Source: Agrypnia vestita
Lineage: Eukaryota; Arthropoda; Insecta; Trichoptera; Phryganeidae
Length of the DNA stretch: 64,000 nt
Assembly: GCA_016648135.1 (NCBI GenBank)
Contig: JADDOH010000495.1
Coordinates: 1 to 64,000, forward strand
Direction: 5' to 3'
Every line of letters begins with the position of its first letter. Position 1 is the stretch's first letter. The notes below the pieces were generated by a model. It did no database searches. It was not told the DNA's origin and saw only the letters and a list, made by a program, of their open reading frames with translations. The translations under genes and the position numbers were made by a program. Below are positions 46,365 through 56,905 of this stretch, one piece after another.

Positions 46365-47146
46365 TTATCTATACCTATAAAACTATATGTCTGTCTGTCT
46401 GTTCTCTATACAAATCCACACCGTTTGTCCGATTCGATTCTAATTTTGCATACTTATGCTTTAGGACCCGGCGGGTAACACAGGTAACATTTCCCCCCTA
46501 TTCTCATACCCCTTCCCCTCCCCCTGATTTGTTTTCGATGCAAATCTGTACCGTTTGACCGATCGGACTCAAAATTTGGAAATTTATTCTTAAGGACTCA
46601 GCGGGTAACAAAGGCAACAATTCCCCCCTATTCTCGTACCCCTTCTCCTCCCCTGACATATTTTCGATGCAAATCTGTACCGTTTGACCGATCGGACACA
46701 AAATTTGGAAACTTATTCTTTAGGACTCGGTGGGTAACATATGCGACATTTTCTCTCTATTATTTTAACCCTTCTCTTCCCCCTGATATATTTTCAATGC
46801 AAATCTGTACCGTTCGACCGACCGGACGCAAAATTTGAAAACTTATTTGTTAGGACTCGACGGATGATACAAGCTACATTTTCCCCCTCCTGTTTTATCT
46901 CTTCCCATCCCCCTGATATATTTTCGATGCAAATCTATACTGTTCGACCGATCGGACTCAAAATTTAGAAACTTATTCCTTAGGACACCGCGGATAACAA
47001 GTGACATTTCCTCCCTCCATTTTTACCCTCCCCCTGATATATTTTCGATGGAAATCTATACCGTTCGAGTCAAACCTTTGTTTAACGCCACAAATTTATT
47101 TTCAACTTAATCCTTAACCCGTGCAACGCCGGGCACGAACAGCTAG
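46365..47146 (-). repeat. Helentron/mini-me-like repeat with about five internal tandem units
   Basis: Minus strand begins CTAGCTGTTCGTGCCCGGCG (47146) and ends in an ACAGACAGACA run (46390) then TATAGGTATAGA. Between, anchors of GATGCAAATCTGTACCGTTY type recur near 46408, 46537, 46666, 46795, 46926 and 47047, about 121-131 bp apart. Homologous ends enclose only one unit at 48515-48791. Element ends plus a GTCT microsatellite plus a variable minisatellite resemble insect mini-me/DINE-type (Helentron-related) elements; that assignment is inference. Confidence 0.7.
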
Positions 47147-47159
47147 TAGTTTATATTTT

Positions 47160-48025
47160 CAATTGTAAAGCAATAAGAAGTACCTAATGCAAAAAAATAT
47201 CGCAATGTTTATTTCGTTTATTAAAAATAAAAATAATAATAAAACATTTAAAGCATGCATCGATAAATAGTAATGCAGATTAAAAATGTATTCTTTTTAA
47301 ATATGCTGAATAGAACTAATAGTGATAAACAATTTTTTCAAATATGTAGTTTTTTTTAAGGTTTTGCGAATGTGTAAATCAAATGTAGAATATTGTGTCT
47401 TCTGTGAACTATGAATCGAAGTGAATATTATTCTGCGTCGCAACGTTTAATTAATACCCAAATTGTATAAATGTATATATAAAAAGTCTATAGACTACTC
47501 TGCGAAGCAAGATATAAATAAAAACTTTAAATTAAAATAAATGTATTTAAAATTTATTTTTTTGCTTTTGTACTTAAAATAGTTCTTGTTTTTTTTTCAC
47601 TTCTGTTTATAAAATGAATGCCTATTATTTATTATTATTTAGAAACAGTGTAACATTAAATTGCGTAAATTAACCTGCAGACAAACGTCTGTTAAGACGT
47701 TTTGTGGGACTAGAAATACTACAATGTAAAGAAAATAAATAGATGAAAGAAATAAAAATTACCTACATTCACTTTTTCCAGTCTACTGCTACTTTTCTTG
47801 TCTTCTATTTTTTATGTGTTTTTATTGTTTATACATTTCCAATTTGTTTCTATATGACATATGTTAAGACAGGTTAATTTATGCGATTTTGATGACTCAT
47901 GCCCTTATTCATACATATCATTAACTTGTGTCTGTTTTACTTCTGAAAAAAAATCTAGCTAATAAATTTATTATCGACTTACGTTCTGTGTTCATTAATT
48001 TCCTTATTTAACCCTAATTTATATT
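47160..48025. other. AT-rich non-coding DNA
   Basis: No gene or repeat family recognised. Confidence 0.45.
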
Positions 48026-48029
48026 TAAA

Positions 48030-48310
48030 AATATGACATCAATAAAACGGTTCCGCGGCATGATTATGTCAACGGCCACAAATGGTCGTTTCTTCCACGA
48101 AAAACCAGTGAACCTCCTTACAGCTACCGCTTTGATTTCACCTTTGCGACGTAACCTGCGCTGGAGGAAACGGATTCAAATGTGGAACAATCAGTCACAC
48201 CTGGTTCCCGCCAAGACGCTGCCAAGTATATCGCCTTCCGGTCGGCCGTCCTCTTTTGAATTGTTAATTTTATTGAGAACCACGTAGGCTCGCGATTGTT
48301 TTGCTTGCTG
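48030..48310. other. GC-richer block, open on both strands
   Basis: The plus frame (48033-48284) and a minus frame (48336-48124) overlap, with no family motif. Single copy. Coding exon, conserved non-coding DNA and old transposon are all possible. Confidence 0.25.
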
Positions 48311-48514
48311 ACCCTTGAATCTATTGTGGTAACCACGATTTAAATTTGAAATTTTGTTTTGTTGTTCGAAACTATAATTAAACCAGCGCTCGGATAGTCA
48401 CAGCCAAGAAATTACATAAAATATTTGTAAATACATAATCAGATTGTTCAAAAATGAATCGGAAAAAATATATTAATGAGTTTAAACACGTTTTATATCA
48501 ATTTTATAATATAA

Positions 48515-48791
48515 CTAGCTGTTCGTACCCGGCGTTGCACGGGTTAAGTATTAAGTTGAAAATAAATTTGTGGGGGAGAAACATAGGTTTGATTCGAACA
48601 GTATGGATTTGCATCTTAAATATATCAGGGGGAGGGGAATAAGGGGTAAAAGAATAGAGGGAAATGTCGCCTACGTTACCCGCCGAGTTCTCAAGCATAA
48701 GTATGCAAAATTTGAATTGAATCGGACAAACGGTTTAGATTTGTATAGAGAATAGACAGACAGACAGACATTGAGTTTTATAGGTATAGAT
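48515..48791 (+). repeat. Helentron/mini-me-like repeat, single-unit copy
   Basis: CTAGCTGTTCGTACCCGGCG at the start, one repeat unit between the GATTTGCAT and GATTTGTAT anchors (48606 and 48739), then ACAGACAGACAGACA and TATAGGTATAGA. Opposite orientation to 46365-47146. Confidence 0.75.
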
Positions 48792-49014
48792 TCTTTTAAA
48801 ACTATATCGGAACCAAGGAATGATTATAAAACTAGCTGTACACCTGTTATAAATCAGGGGCTTAATATTTGCAGGAATTTGAAACTGAAAGTTCATGAAT
48901 AGAAAAACGTTTGCTTTTAAAAATTAGATTTATTCCCTTAAACCAATAACAAAATATAAAAAAAGAAATAATATAAAAATGCAAATACCGTGTAATTTCG
49001 ACCTTTGCATACCT

Positions 49015-49405
49015 CAAGCAATACGTGTCACACTCTATTTAATCTAACTAATCTAATTCCAGCAAGTTACGGATGTTACGAACCGACAGACAGACAACGA
49101 AATTATTGTACTTACTTAGATGCCCATAACCTCATTAATTTCAATCTTATAAAAATGATAAAATGGACGAAAAGAATTTTAAAAATTAATGATGTGTATT
49201 TTTAAACAAAAAATATTATAAATGTATGCAAGATTGAGGCAACTAAGAATTGTAATATTTAATTGTAATTTTAATTGTAATTTAATGTAAATTTTAAATT
49301 TTTTGTGAATTAGCCGAAAGCAATAGCAAAGAATTGAGTGTTTCATTACACAGGTAGTCTTCATCTATGCCGAAATAAAATAAAATAAAATAAAATAATC
49401 CCAGA
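49015..49405 (+). repeat. SINE-like repeat, family C, with (AAATA)n tail
   Basis: CGTGTCACACTC, CAGCAAGTTACGGA and GACAGACAGACAACGAAATT (49084-49103), ending in a five-base AAATA run (49374-49398). Its GACAGACAACGA block is shared with family A and with 53977-54152 and 56238-56414. Confidence 0.55.
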
Positions 49406-49556
49406 TGTTTAGGGTACGTTTAGGGTACCTATATTTACTTATCTCACTATTTATAAATACAAACTGTAAATTGGAATGGCATCTCCCATTCTAAGAGACC
49501 CTATTTATGTATTTTGAAAAATTAAAATTCCGAAAACAAAGATATTGTTTTTTTTT

Positions 49557-49690
49557 TAAATAGAGATATGAACATGGAATACATGTCGCATCAATATCCT
49601 TACTTTTTTAAAAATAAGACCAACCAATAGGGCTCGAACCACCGATCACGTCACGACATTACACCAACAAGCTGCTCTATACTATTTTTT
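49557..49690 (-). repeat. tRNA-derived SINE, family B (copy 4)
   Basis: Minus strand has GAGCAGCTTGTTGGTGTAAT, a box B-like GGTTCGAGCCC and ATTGATGCGACATGTATTCC. The head and body are shortened. Confidence 0.65.
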
Positions 49691-50039
49691 GCTTAGATAT
49701 GCATACCTATTTGTGTATTTAACATATTAAATAATAGTTTTCTTAGAACCTAGAACGTCTTATTTATAATCTTATTATAATAAATAATACCCGATAACTC
49801 ATACAAGTTCCATGAGGAATAGTATATATTTTCCTTAGGTTTGTGTAACCCTTCACCAGTATGCACTATTCAACAAAATGAGCACATGCTCGGCATTTGT
49901 ATACAGTTTATGTTGGCGGTACGTGAGGGAATCTGTCTTAGGAGCAACTCATGGGATGGAACACCTTAACAACATTTTATATAAAAGTCTCATGGCACTC
50001 GAGTAATCAGGAGACCATGACGCTCTCCATTGAGCCCAT

Positions 50040-50165
50040 AATGAAAATGAAAATTATTCTGCTCCGATATATTATGACTATTGACAAGTCTTTTTTTAGT
50101 GTCCGTAGGGCTTACGACCTATCGTACGGCTGGCTTAAATGATTACTTTACACAGTGAATGGTAC
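50040..50165 (-). repeat. Dispersed repeat R1 (copy 4)
   Basis: Minus strand: CACTGTGTAAAGTAATCATT, TAAGCCAGCCGTACGATAGG and AAAAAGACTTGTCAATAG, closest to copy 2. Confidence 0.6.
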
Positions 50166-50204
50166 CCACCACTTACCCAGGACCGTTATAAGAGCAAAAG
50201 CTTC

Positions 50205-50300
50205 CATATCCTATTTTCATAGCACAGGCTTTTAGCTTAGTTTGAGAATAGTAAGAATATTGATGCGACACGTATTCCGTATTCGCATCTCTATTTAAAA
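50205..50300 (+). repeat. SINE family B, 3' half (copy 5)
   Basis: CATAGCACAGGCTTTTAGCT then ATATTGATGCGACACGTATT. The tRNA-like head is missing. Confidence 0.7.
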
Positions 50301-50307
50301 TAAAAAT

Positions 50308-50405
50308 CTTCATAAAGGGTCCATTGGGCTCGAAACGTGTTGATAATTCAATAATTAGTGGTTTAAGCAAAGTGTTTTCGTTTCATTAATATTAATGAAT
50401 TGTTT
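50308..50405 (+). repeat. PLE-2 arm fragment
   Basis: AAAGGGTCCATTGGGCTCGA, AACGTGTTGATAATTC, ATTAGTGGTTT and GTGTTTTCG align with PLE-2. CTGATGA reads TTCATAA, so the motif is dead. Confidence 0.7.
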
Positions 50406-50824
50406 GTTTTTGTCGGTAAAAATCTCGTTAAGTGATCCACGTCGGATAATATGATGGTGAAAAAATCTTGGAATAACCTTTTAAAAAGAAAATTCGATCG
50501 CAAAATTCAATCAGGCAGAGTGAAATGAAATTGTATTGTAAACTATCGGAGGACATTAAGGATGAAAAAAATGTAACATATTTTAAGAGGAAGCTAAAGA
50601 AATATGTGATGCTTGCATTTGAATGAAATTTATATCGATTACATGTAATTTTGTTTACATTCTTTTAATTTACCTACATGAAAACCAAATAAATAAATAA
50701 AATAAAATGAACTTTAAGCTTATGTTGGTAACTTTGTAAATGTAATCATTAATAACTTTCCTAAAGAAAACATTACACATCGACCAAAAACTTGTGATTT
50801 AAGTACCTATCTATTTTCTGGTTT

Positions 50825-50955
50825 GTGTCTTCTGGGGTATTATGCCGTGTTTTTACGACCTTTCCGGCCTCATCAGGGCTGGTGTGTGAAACATGGCATA
50901 ATACCCCGGAAGATTCTGAGAGGCAGTGAAAACTTAAGAACATTCTTAAGTATCT
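50825..50955. repeat. PLE-1 arms collapsed to a short inverted pair
   Basis: GGGGTATTATGCCGTGTTTT (50833, minus-type arm) is followed after about 40 bases by ACATGGCATAATACCCCGGA (50892, plus-type arm). Only CATCAGGGCTGGTG of the hammerhead remains between them. Confidence 0.75.
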
Positions 50956-50999
50956 ATTGTTCGATAACTTTTCCTAAAAATTATGTCGGATTTACAATT

Positions 51000-51125
51000 T
51001 AGAATGGCGTTCTAATGCCAACCCTGATGTATGGAAGAGAAGCCTGGAATTGTCAAAGGAGGAATGAAAGTAGACTGAATGCGGTGGAAATGCGGTCACT
51101 AAGGCGCTTGTGTGTTGCAACCGCA
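51000..51125 (+). pseudogene. RTE-like LINE fragment
   Basis: Encodes ATL MYG-R-AW-like residues and the block around GAATGAAAGTAGACTGAATG, then GTGGAAATGCGGTCACTAAG, shared with 42720-42830 and, on the complement, 37985-38100. Ends abruptly at 51125. Confidence 0.65.
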
Positions 51126-51644
51126 AGATAAAATTCCAGAAACAATTTTATTTACGTATATAAATGTAGGCCTTCAATATATTTACAGCATCGCGACGAG
51201 TAAATCTATGATAAAGATAAATAATAATGATATGTAAGCAAAATGTATTTGGGATGATTTTTGAGTGAATTATATTTATTGTTGTCAAAAGGATTATTAC
51301 ACCTTTCTAAATTGAGAAATCTTAATTCAGTCGTTACTGAATTAAGTCAAGTATAATCGCATTTAGCAAGCTAGCATCCTAAATTCAAAAGCAAGGATGA
51401 CTGACTGACTGAATCATTTAGAATCATTCTTTATTTAGACGAGTAAATTCAACCAAGTGTAATAAGCCTTTAAATAATAGATTCGGAGTCGGGTATTAAA
51501 TTTTTGATAAATTGCTATTGGATTTGTTTTTATATTTGTACCTTTTGATATTCATCCTTTCCCTGGAACCAACTAATGACGCACATTGATGGTCCACTGT
51601 AGTAGTTTTCATGTGAACAAATCTATCATGCGGTATCTTTGTAC

Positions 51645-51882
51645 CAGGCGCGTGCAGTGGGAACATCGAAGCATGACTTTTTTGTAAACGTATATTTTGG
51701 AAAAAAAAATATAAATCACTCATTTATGCTACAGATTTTTATGATACATCAAAATATGAATACCTACTATGATAACAATTGTGATAGAAATATTACGAAA
51801 AATATGTTGTATTCTGATTTTTTTTCTCCAAATAATTGGTTCCGTAAAGGTCATGCTGCGATGTTCCCACTGCACGCCCCTG
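51645..51882. mobile_element. hAT-type MITE with 8-bp target duplication
   Basis: Inverted ends of about 33 bp: CAGGCGCGTGCAGTGGGAAC (51645) and the complement of GTTCCCACTGCACGCCCCTG (ends 51882). The 8-bp CTTTGTAC directly precedes and follows (51637-51644; 51883-51890). An 8-bp duplication with CAGGGGCG-like ends is standard for hAT. There is no transposase; 238 bp. Confidence 0.9.
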
Positions 51883-52288
51883 CTTTGTACCTATTTTTTG
51901 AAATCATAAATTAACACTAAATTAAGTATACGACTGCCACCGGGGTAGGTACCCTAAGTAGGCCAGTAAAGATGTGCCCAAATAACGAGTATATTTTGAA
52001 TTTGACATTTCGTGTAGGTAGTTAACACGTGCTCGCCGATCGTACATTGGACTCACTCGCACACACGCAGATGAGTGATTCGCGGTGGAGCGAGAGGCCG
52101 CTTTGAACTAGATAAATAAAATTAAACAAGGCCGTCCAACCAAACAGTGTGACACTGAACCATATTTATGGTCGCGATGCGAAGTACCTATGCGTCATGC
52201 ATAGATTGTCAATCGACAACATGAACCCCCACGCCTGTCGATCACACACGTAGGTGCTTGAAATGGAATGCATTAAATCAGCGAATAA

Positions 52289-52445
52289 GTTAAGGGGTTG
52301 CGCCACTCCGGGAGCCTGAAATTTGGGTAGAAATTAGAGACGGCGTGAAGTTTTTTGGGATTCTCTGTAGTGTATATCTGACCTCTCTGGCCGACGTTTC
52401 GGATCCCATTGCAGGGTCCATCATCAGGGCCGACATGATGATGTT
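52289..52445 (-). repeat. PLE-1 arm with intact hammerhead
   Basis: Minus strand arm of PLE-1. The endonuclease region and the partner arm are gone. The hammerhead lies at 52389-52431. Confidence 0.75.
52389..52431 (-). ncRNA. Hammerhead ribozyme motif, PLE-1 solo arm
   Basis: Core CTGATGA (52427-52421), stem II GGACCC with GGGATCC, GAAAC (52400-52396), ACGT and cleavage C. Stem I is four pairs (GGCC with GGCC), the best in the window. Invariant residues all intact. Confidence 0.8.
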
Positions 52446-52524
52446 GTATACCTTGCGTTGGAACATGAATATGAGCAGTATGCGCATGCGCATTTCACCC
52501 TGATACGTTCGCAATCGACAAGTG

Positions 52525-52900
52525 AAAATCTTCGATCGATAGGGTGAGAAATGAACAAATTAGAAGTGAATGTAATGGTGGCTGTAGTGTGATAGATAGA
52601 AAGGAGTGCTGATATGGACTGATCACGTGGAACGTATGACCGAGGAAAGAATGGTTAAGAAAATATATGAGGCGAGTGTTGACGGCAACAGGAATAGCGG
52701 GCGTCCGCGAAATACCTGGCACGATCAGATACTACAAGTATTTGAGGGAGGCCCTGTTAAAAACCTCAACATCCGTTGAACTTGTATGAGAAAATGTATG
52801 AATGTGGCCGAAGCAAAAGTAGTGTGCCAGGATAGAAGAGTATGGTGTTCAATCCTTTCTGCCTATGAAACGGTGTGATGGTTAGTTAGTTTGTTAGGAT
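52525..52900 (+). pseudogene. RTE-like LINE 3' end
   Basis: GAACAAATTAGAAGTGAATG, TATGAGGCGAGTGTTGACGG, GGGCGTCCGCGAAATACCTG, AGGCCCTGTTAAAAACCTC and the terminal GTGATGGTTAGTTAGTT. Near-complete 3' end of the common family, with a few frameshifts. Useful as the uninterrupted reference for the SINE insertion at 42905. Confidence 0.75.
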
Positions 52901-53970
52901 TCGGAACAAATAACACTCGAAATATTTTCATAATTTATAAATGATCCTGAAAAGATGCAACTAGCGACTGAAACCATCGATTAGTTATTAGTCCAAGATA
53001 AATCTTGAAGCTATAGAGAGAGGTATATATATAATTTTTTTACTGTATATAAACTACATACATTGCGAACACGACACGGTCCGTGTTAAAGTTATTTATG
53101 AAAACGCAGCAATTCACACGGTTGCACCGGCCGTTTTTTGTACTTGATATTTATAATTTTTAATTATTAATAACGTTAAATGTTATCTTCCAAGAAATCA
53201 ACAAACCCCTAGTTCTCACAATAGAGTGTACAAGATGGCGTGCAAGGATTGCCCTTTGTGGAGCCCGGAAGGAAGTACGGTGGGTGACTCCTGGGCAGTC
53301 AAACAGATTTCAGTGGGCAACGTCTTCGGTCTGAAGAGTTATTATAATTAGGCCGTTTCCCTGTTATTACCTGTTCTGGACTCACCTGTTGGCCTCCTCG
53401 CTGTATGTTGGCCAGTAATAACATATTAACCTACCTGTTACTGTGTTCAGGTACTGAGACAAATATAAAGATTATTCAAGAATAATAAATGTTTTTTTAT
53501 CATTTCTCTTCACGCTGTGTTCCTTCGAGGGGTGAACAATAATGGTAGAGAAACGGAATCATATATCGTTGCACAACAGCTAAAAACTAAAAACTATTTT
53601 GAATAACTCCTAATTATAATTATTGATGTAAGTCGCATTTTAGGTACTGAATGATAATTATTTTTGTAGGGAAAATGACCACTTACTAATTTTTTGCAGT
53701 ACAGTATATGCCATATATTTTTTATGAATATTTCTTGCTTTGTTACCACAGACCAACAAATTATATGGAGATGAACTAACGTAAATTTCTTGGTACACGG
53801 CTGGTTCCAATGCATTTAAAACAATTACTACGAACGTGTAAACTTTGAAACAATTATGAAAACGTTAAACTGAATGCTCTTAAAAAGTATAAAGTCTTAG
53901 TGAATACAACTATTACGATCTTTAATAAAAAATATAAAAGTTTTCACTTGAAGATACTCACTTTGGAATG
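52900..53970. other. Non-coding DNA, mixed composition
   Basis: A GC-richer segment at 53210-53545 has no coding motif or known repeat ends; the rest is AT-rich. Confidence 0.4.
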
Positions 53971-53976
53971 AAATTT

Positions 53977-54152
53977 TGCGTGATCGCGCAACATCGGCCG
54001 TGCGCTGATCGCATGTCACGCTCTAATTTTATCTAAAGTTGTCATTCTGGCAAGTTACGGACACACAACGATATTATTTTATTTCGAAGAAGATAGTCGG
54101 CCACCAGTTAAGGATGTGAAAACAGTGTTATAAAGATATAGAGTAGCGTAGT
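53977..54152 (+). repeat. Inverted repeat arm, SINE-C-related (left)
   Basis: GCGTGATCGCGCAACATCGG, CATGTCACGCTCTAATTTTA, AAGTTACGGACACACAACGA and AGTCGGCCACCAGTTAAG. The same sequence lies inverted at 56238-56414. Either two insertions or the ends of one 2.4-kb element. Confidence 0.7.
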
Positions 54153-54333
54153 TGCATCTCATAGAACAGGGGAATATTGCGGGAAGTCGGGGCCCTGGAA
54201 GATGAAGAACATCAAGGCTGAAAAACCTAAGACAGTGGTTTTGCCAGACCTATTGATAGCCAACCTCCGTTAAACAGATAGGATACAAGAAAAATAAATT
54301 TTACTTAATGTATTGCTGTTAGCAGTTAATATA

Positions 54334-54527
54334 TCGAGGGTAGAAAGCAAAACGGCAATAGTGATTTTGTAAATGTTTCGTTTATTATTAAACGATTTCC
54401 ACATTTGTTAATCCAAAACAAATATGGAAATCATTTAATAATAAAACAAATATTGACAGAACTTTATTTTGCTCACCTGTAAAGTTAGAAATAATCCTAA
54501 CGCCCTTTTGGCTTTCTGCCCTCGGTA
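54334..54527. mobile_element. Hairpin MITE, family 3
   Basis: TCGAGGGTAGAAAGCAAAAC (54333) pairs with GGCTTTCTGCCCTCG ending 54527. The centre is a long hairpin: TTATTATTAAACGATTTCCA and its complement (54379-54448). TA flanks both ends. Confidence 0.75.
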
Positions 54528-54687
54528 GAGCTCCTGGATGACTCAGTGCTCCAAAATATTACAAAGAAACGGTCTGGATGAAAGCGATACCCAGAACCGA
54601 AGAAGATATAGCCTGAGAACGAGAAGAGCCGACCTAAACAGCCTATCTAGGCAATGAGTTGGGACAGTGCAAGGAAGATGAAGACCC

Positions 54688-55025
54688 TCGGTATGTGGAT
54701 ATAAAAGCGAAGGCTGCAATATCCAAAAAATTAAAAAAAATGTTTTAAATACAGTCACTAAGAATTAGTAATTTAAAATGCACTGAATTCTAGGTTTTAT
54801 GTATCTATCCCTTCACAAATCATGTTTCCTATATATTTAATTTATAGACTATGTTTTCTATAAAATTTTGAATTTAGTACATTATAAATTACTTATCCTC
54901 GGTGACTGCATTAATTTTTTTTATGTTTCTGCCTTTGCTTTTATACGTAAGACCTTTAAAAATGTAATAGTTTATGTCGCACATATGAGGTATTGCTGCC
55001 TTTGCTTTTATACCCCACATATAAT
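54688..55025. mobile_element. Hairpin MITE, family 2 (copy 2, 3' end duplicated)
   Basis: TATGTGGATATAAAAGCGAA at the start; CTGCCTTTGCTTTTATACGT (54931) and again CTGCCTTTGCTTTTATACCC (54998) at the end, so one terminal repeat is doubled. Confidence 0.75.
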
Positions 55026-55029
55026 GTTA

Positions 55030-55640
55030 TGCAATCTCCAATTTTAGTCCGAATATCCTCTACAAAGTTTTTAATGAACAAGAAAGTATAATCTGGATAT
55101 ACACTCAGTGCTAATAAATCACACTTTTATTTCCTTTGCACTGCAACTGCCAAGCAAAGCTTAGAAAATGCAGTAGGCAAGTTATATTCTGCAAATATAA
55201 ACGCGATTAAGTTATTTCTGAGATATTTTCCACGTGCGAAAACAGCAGACATTTCATTTTGTGCGTAATCGTAAGATTAAGCGAAATAATTCGCTTACTA
55301 AAGTTAATTACGTCTCGAATCTACCTTTATCATAATGCGATCCTGTTTTGCAGGTTTCATCTGACATGACTGTTGCGGCTTTGCGGTACTTGCCGATTGT
55401 AATCTGAGAAATTTGCAAAAATTGAAGTTTATAAACTAGATTGACAAAATATACACCCTCGGTAATAATAATTTCGAATGTCCGTATGTCATTTCGTTTT
55501 CAAAGTTAGTATGATTTCAAAATTGTTATTAAATAAAATGAAAACTTTGACTTTATGCTTTTTTAATAAAATACTCAGAATGAGATTTTTTTAATATTTC
55601 AGTTTAGTGAAAATTTATATTAATAATTACGTCCATTTCT
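55030..55640. other. AT-rich non-coding DNA
   Basis: No gene or repeat family recognised. Confidence 0.45.
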
Positions 55641-56074
55641 AGAGGGTGTCCCGTATCTCGACGTCAAGCCGAAATCGGGTGATAGGCCAAGTCATAATAG
55701 TTATCAGAAAAATATTTTAAAAATTACAAAAAAAACAGTCAGTTAAAACTGGACAAAGTATTGATTTTGAATACTGGGTTTGGTCAAAAAGTGACATTTT
55801 CTTCCAAGCTGGAGCAGTTGGCTTTGAATTTTGGTCAAAAGTTTACAGAAGCATTATTCAGGATTACATAATAATAAAAAAATGAAGAAAAATAAAGATT
55901 TGTAGCAACAGGAGTGAAAAGACCATCGCAGGGTTTTTTTTAATTTTTTTTTATTTAATTGCTTATAATTTTTAAAACACATGACTCAGATTTTTAAAAT
56001 ATTTTTCTGATAACTATTATGACTTTGCCTATCACCCGATTTCGGCTTCACGTCGAGATACGGGACACCCTGTA
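55641..56074. mobile_element. Hairpin MITE, family 1 (long copy)
   Basis: Ends AGGGTGTCCCGTATCTCG (55643) and ACGTCGAGATACGGGACACC (56050), with the same subterminal blocks as 31978-32236 plus about 170 bp of internal sequence (55770-55945) missing there. The short copy looks like an internal deletion product. Confidence 0.85.
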
Positions 56075-56237
56075 TATCGCATATTTCATTGGTATTAATT
56101 ATAAATCAGAGTATATAATCTCTATGTAACAATGTCCTTCACTAACGTCAGCAAATGGCTCAAATAATAATGAGTACAGTAATGACAAGCAAAAAAGCAT
56201 AATTCACTATTTAATAATGTCCGTCACTAACGATATC

Positions 56238-56414
56238 AAGACGCTACGCTACTCTAAATAATGCCGCTCTCACATTCTTAACTGGTGGCCGACTGTCTTC
56301 TCCGAAATAAAATAATATCGTTGTCTGTCCGTAACTCGCCGGAATGATAACTTTAGTTAATTAGAGCGTGACACGCGATCAGCGCGCGGCTGATGTTGCG
56401 CGATCACGCGAGGA
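56238..56414 (-). repeat. Inverted repeat arm, SINE-C-related (right)
   Basis: Reverse complement of 53977-54152: GAGTAGCGTAGCGTC, CCACCAGTTAAGAATGTGAG, GAGTTACGGACAGACAACGA and CGTGATCGCGCAACATCAGC on the minus strand. Confidence 0.7.
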
Positions 56415-56905
56415 TCGTTATTAATTATCATTATTTCCCGCGATTGTTTAAGGATATATATATGCTCGTATGCAAATAAATTTATTAATTTATTCTCAAC
56501 AATAATTGTCATTGTATTTTTAATCGTTAAGAAATTAGGTAGAAAATTTCAAAATGTCAAACTCTTGGAATTTCTTTCTAGAATCATAGTATCGTAATGT
56601 AATTGGAAACTCATTCTTCAGGTGAGAAAAGGTCGGTGTCTTGGTGATAACTATAATTTTTTTTCGGTTTTAGTTAAATCATTAACTTAATTATTTTGTC
56701 TGAAGAGACGCTTCTCTTTAGTCACAATTATCACAATGAGTCGTAAATTGAGGATTAATGTTCCTCGTTTCAACACTTTAGTGCTTCTTATTTATAATTG
56801 TAAAAGCGCCCCAGATATCACCTTACATTGTTGTTCTCATATTTCGCAAGTAATATCATTGTTTCTTCAATAGCTGCAAAATGACTGGTAAAATCATTTA
56901 TATAA

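Noticed and set aside
46408..47060. Regular 121-131 bp repeats as a CRISPR array or satellite
   Set aside because: Units are whole-length similar without unique spacers, and they lie inside an interspersed repeat of a eukaryote.
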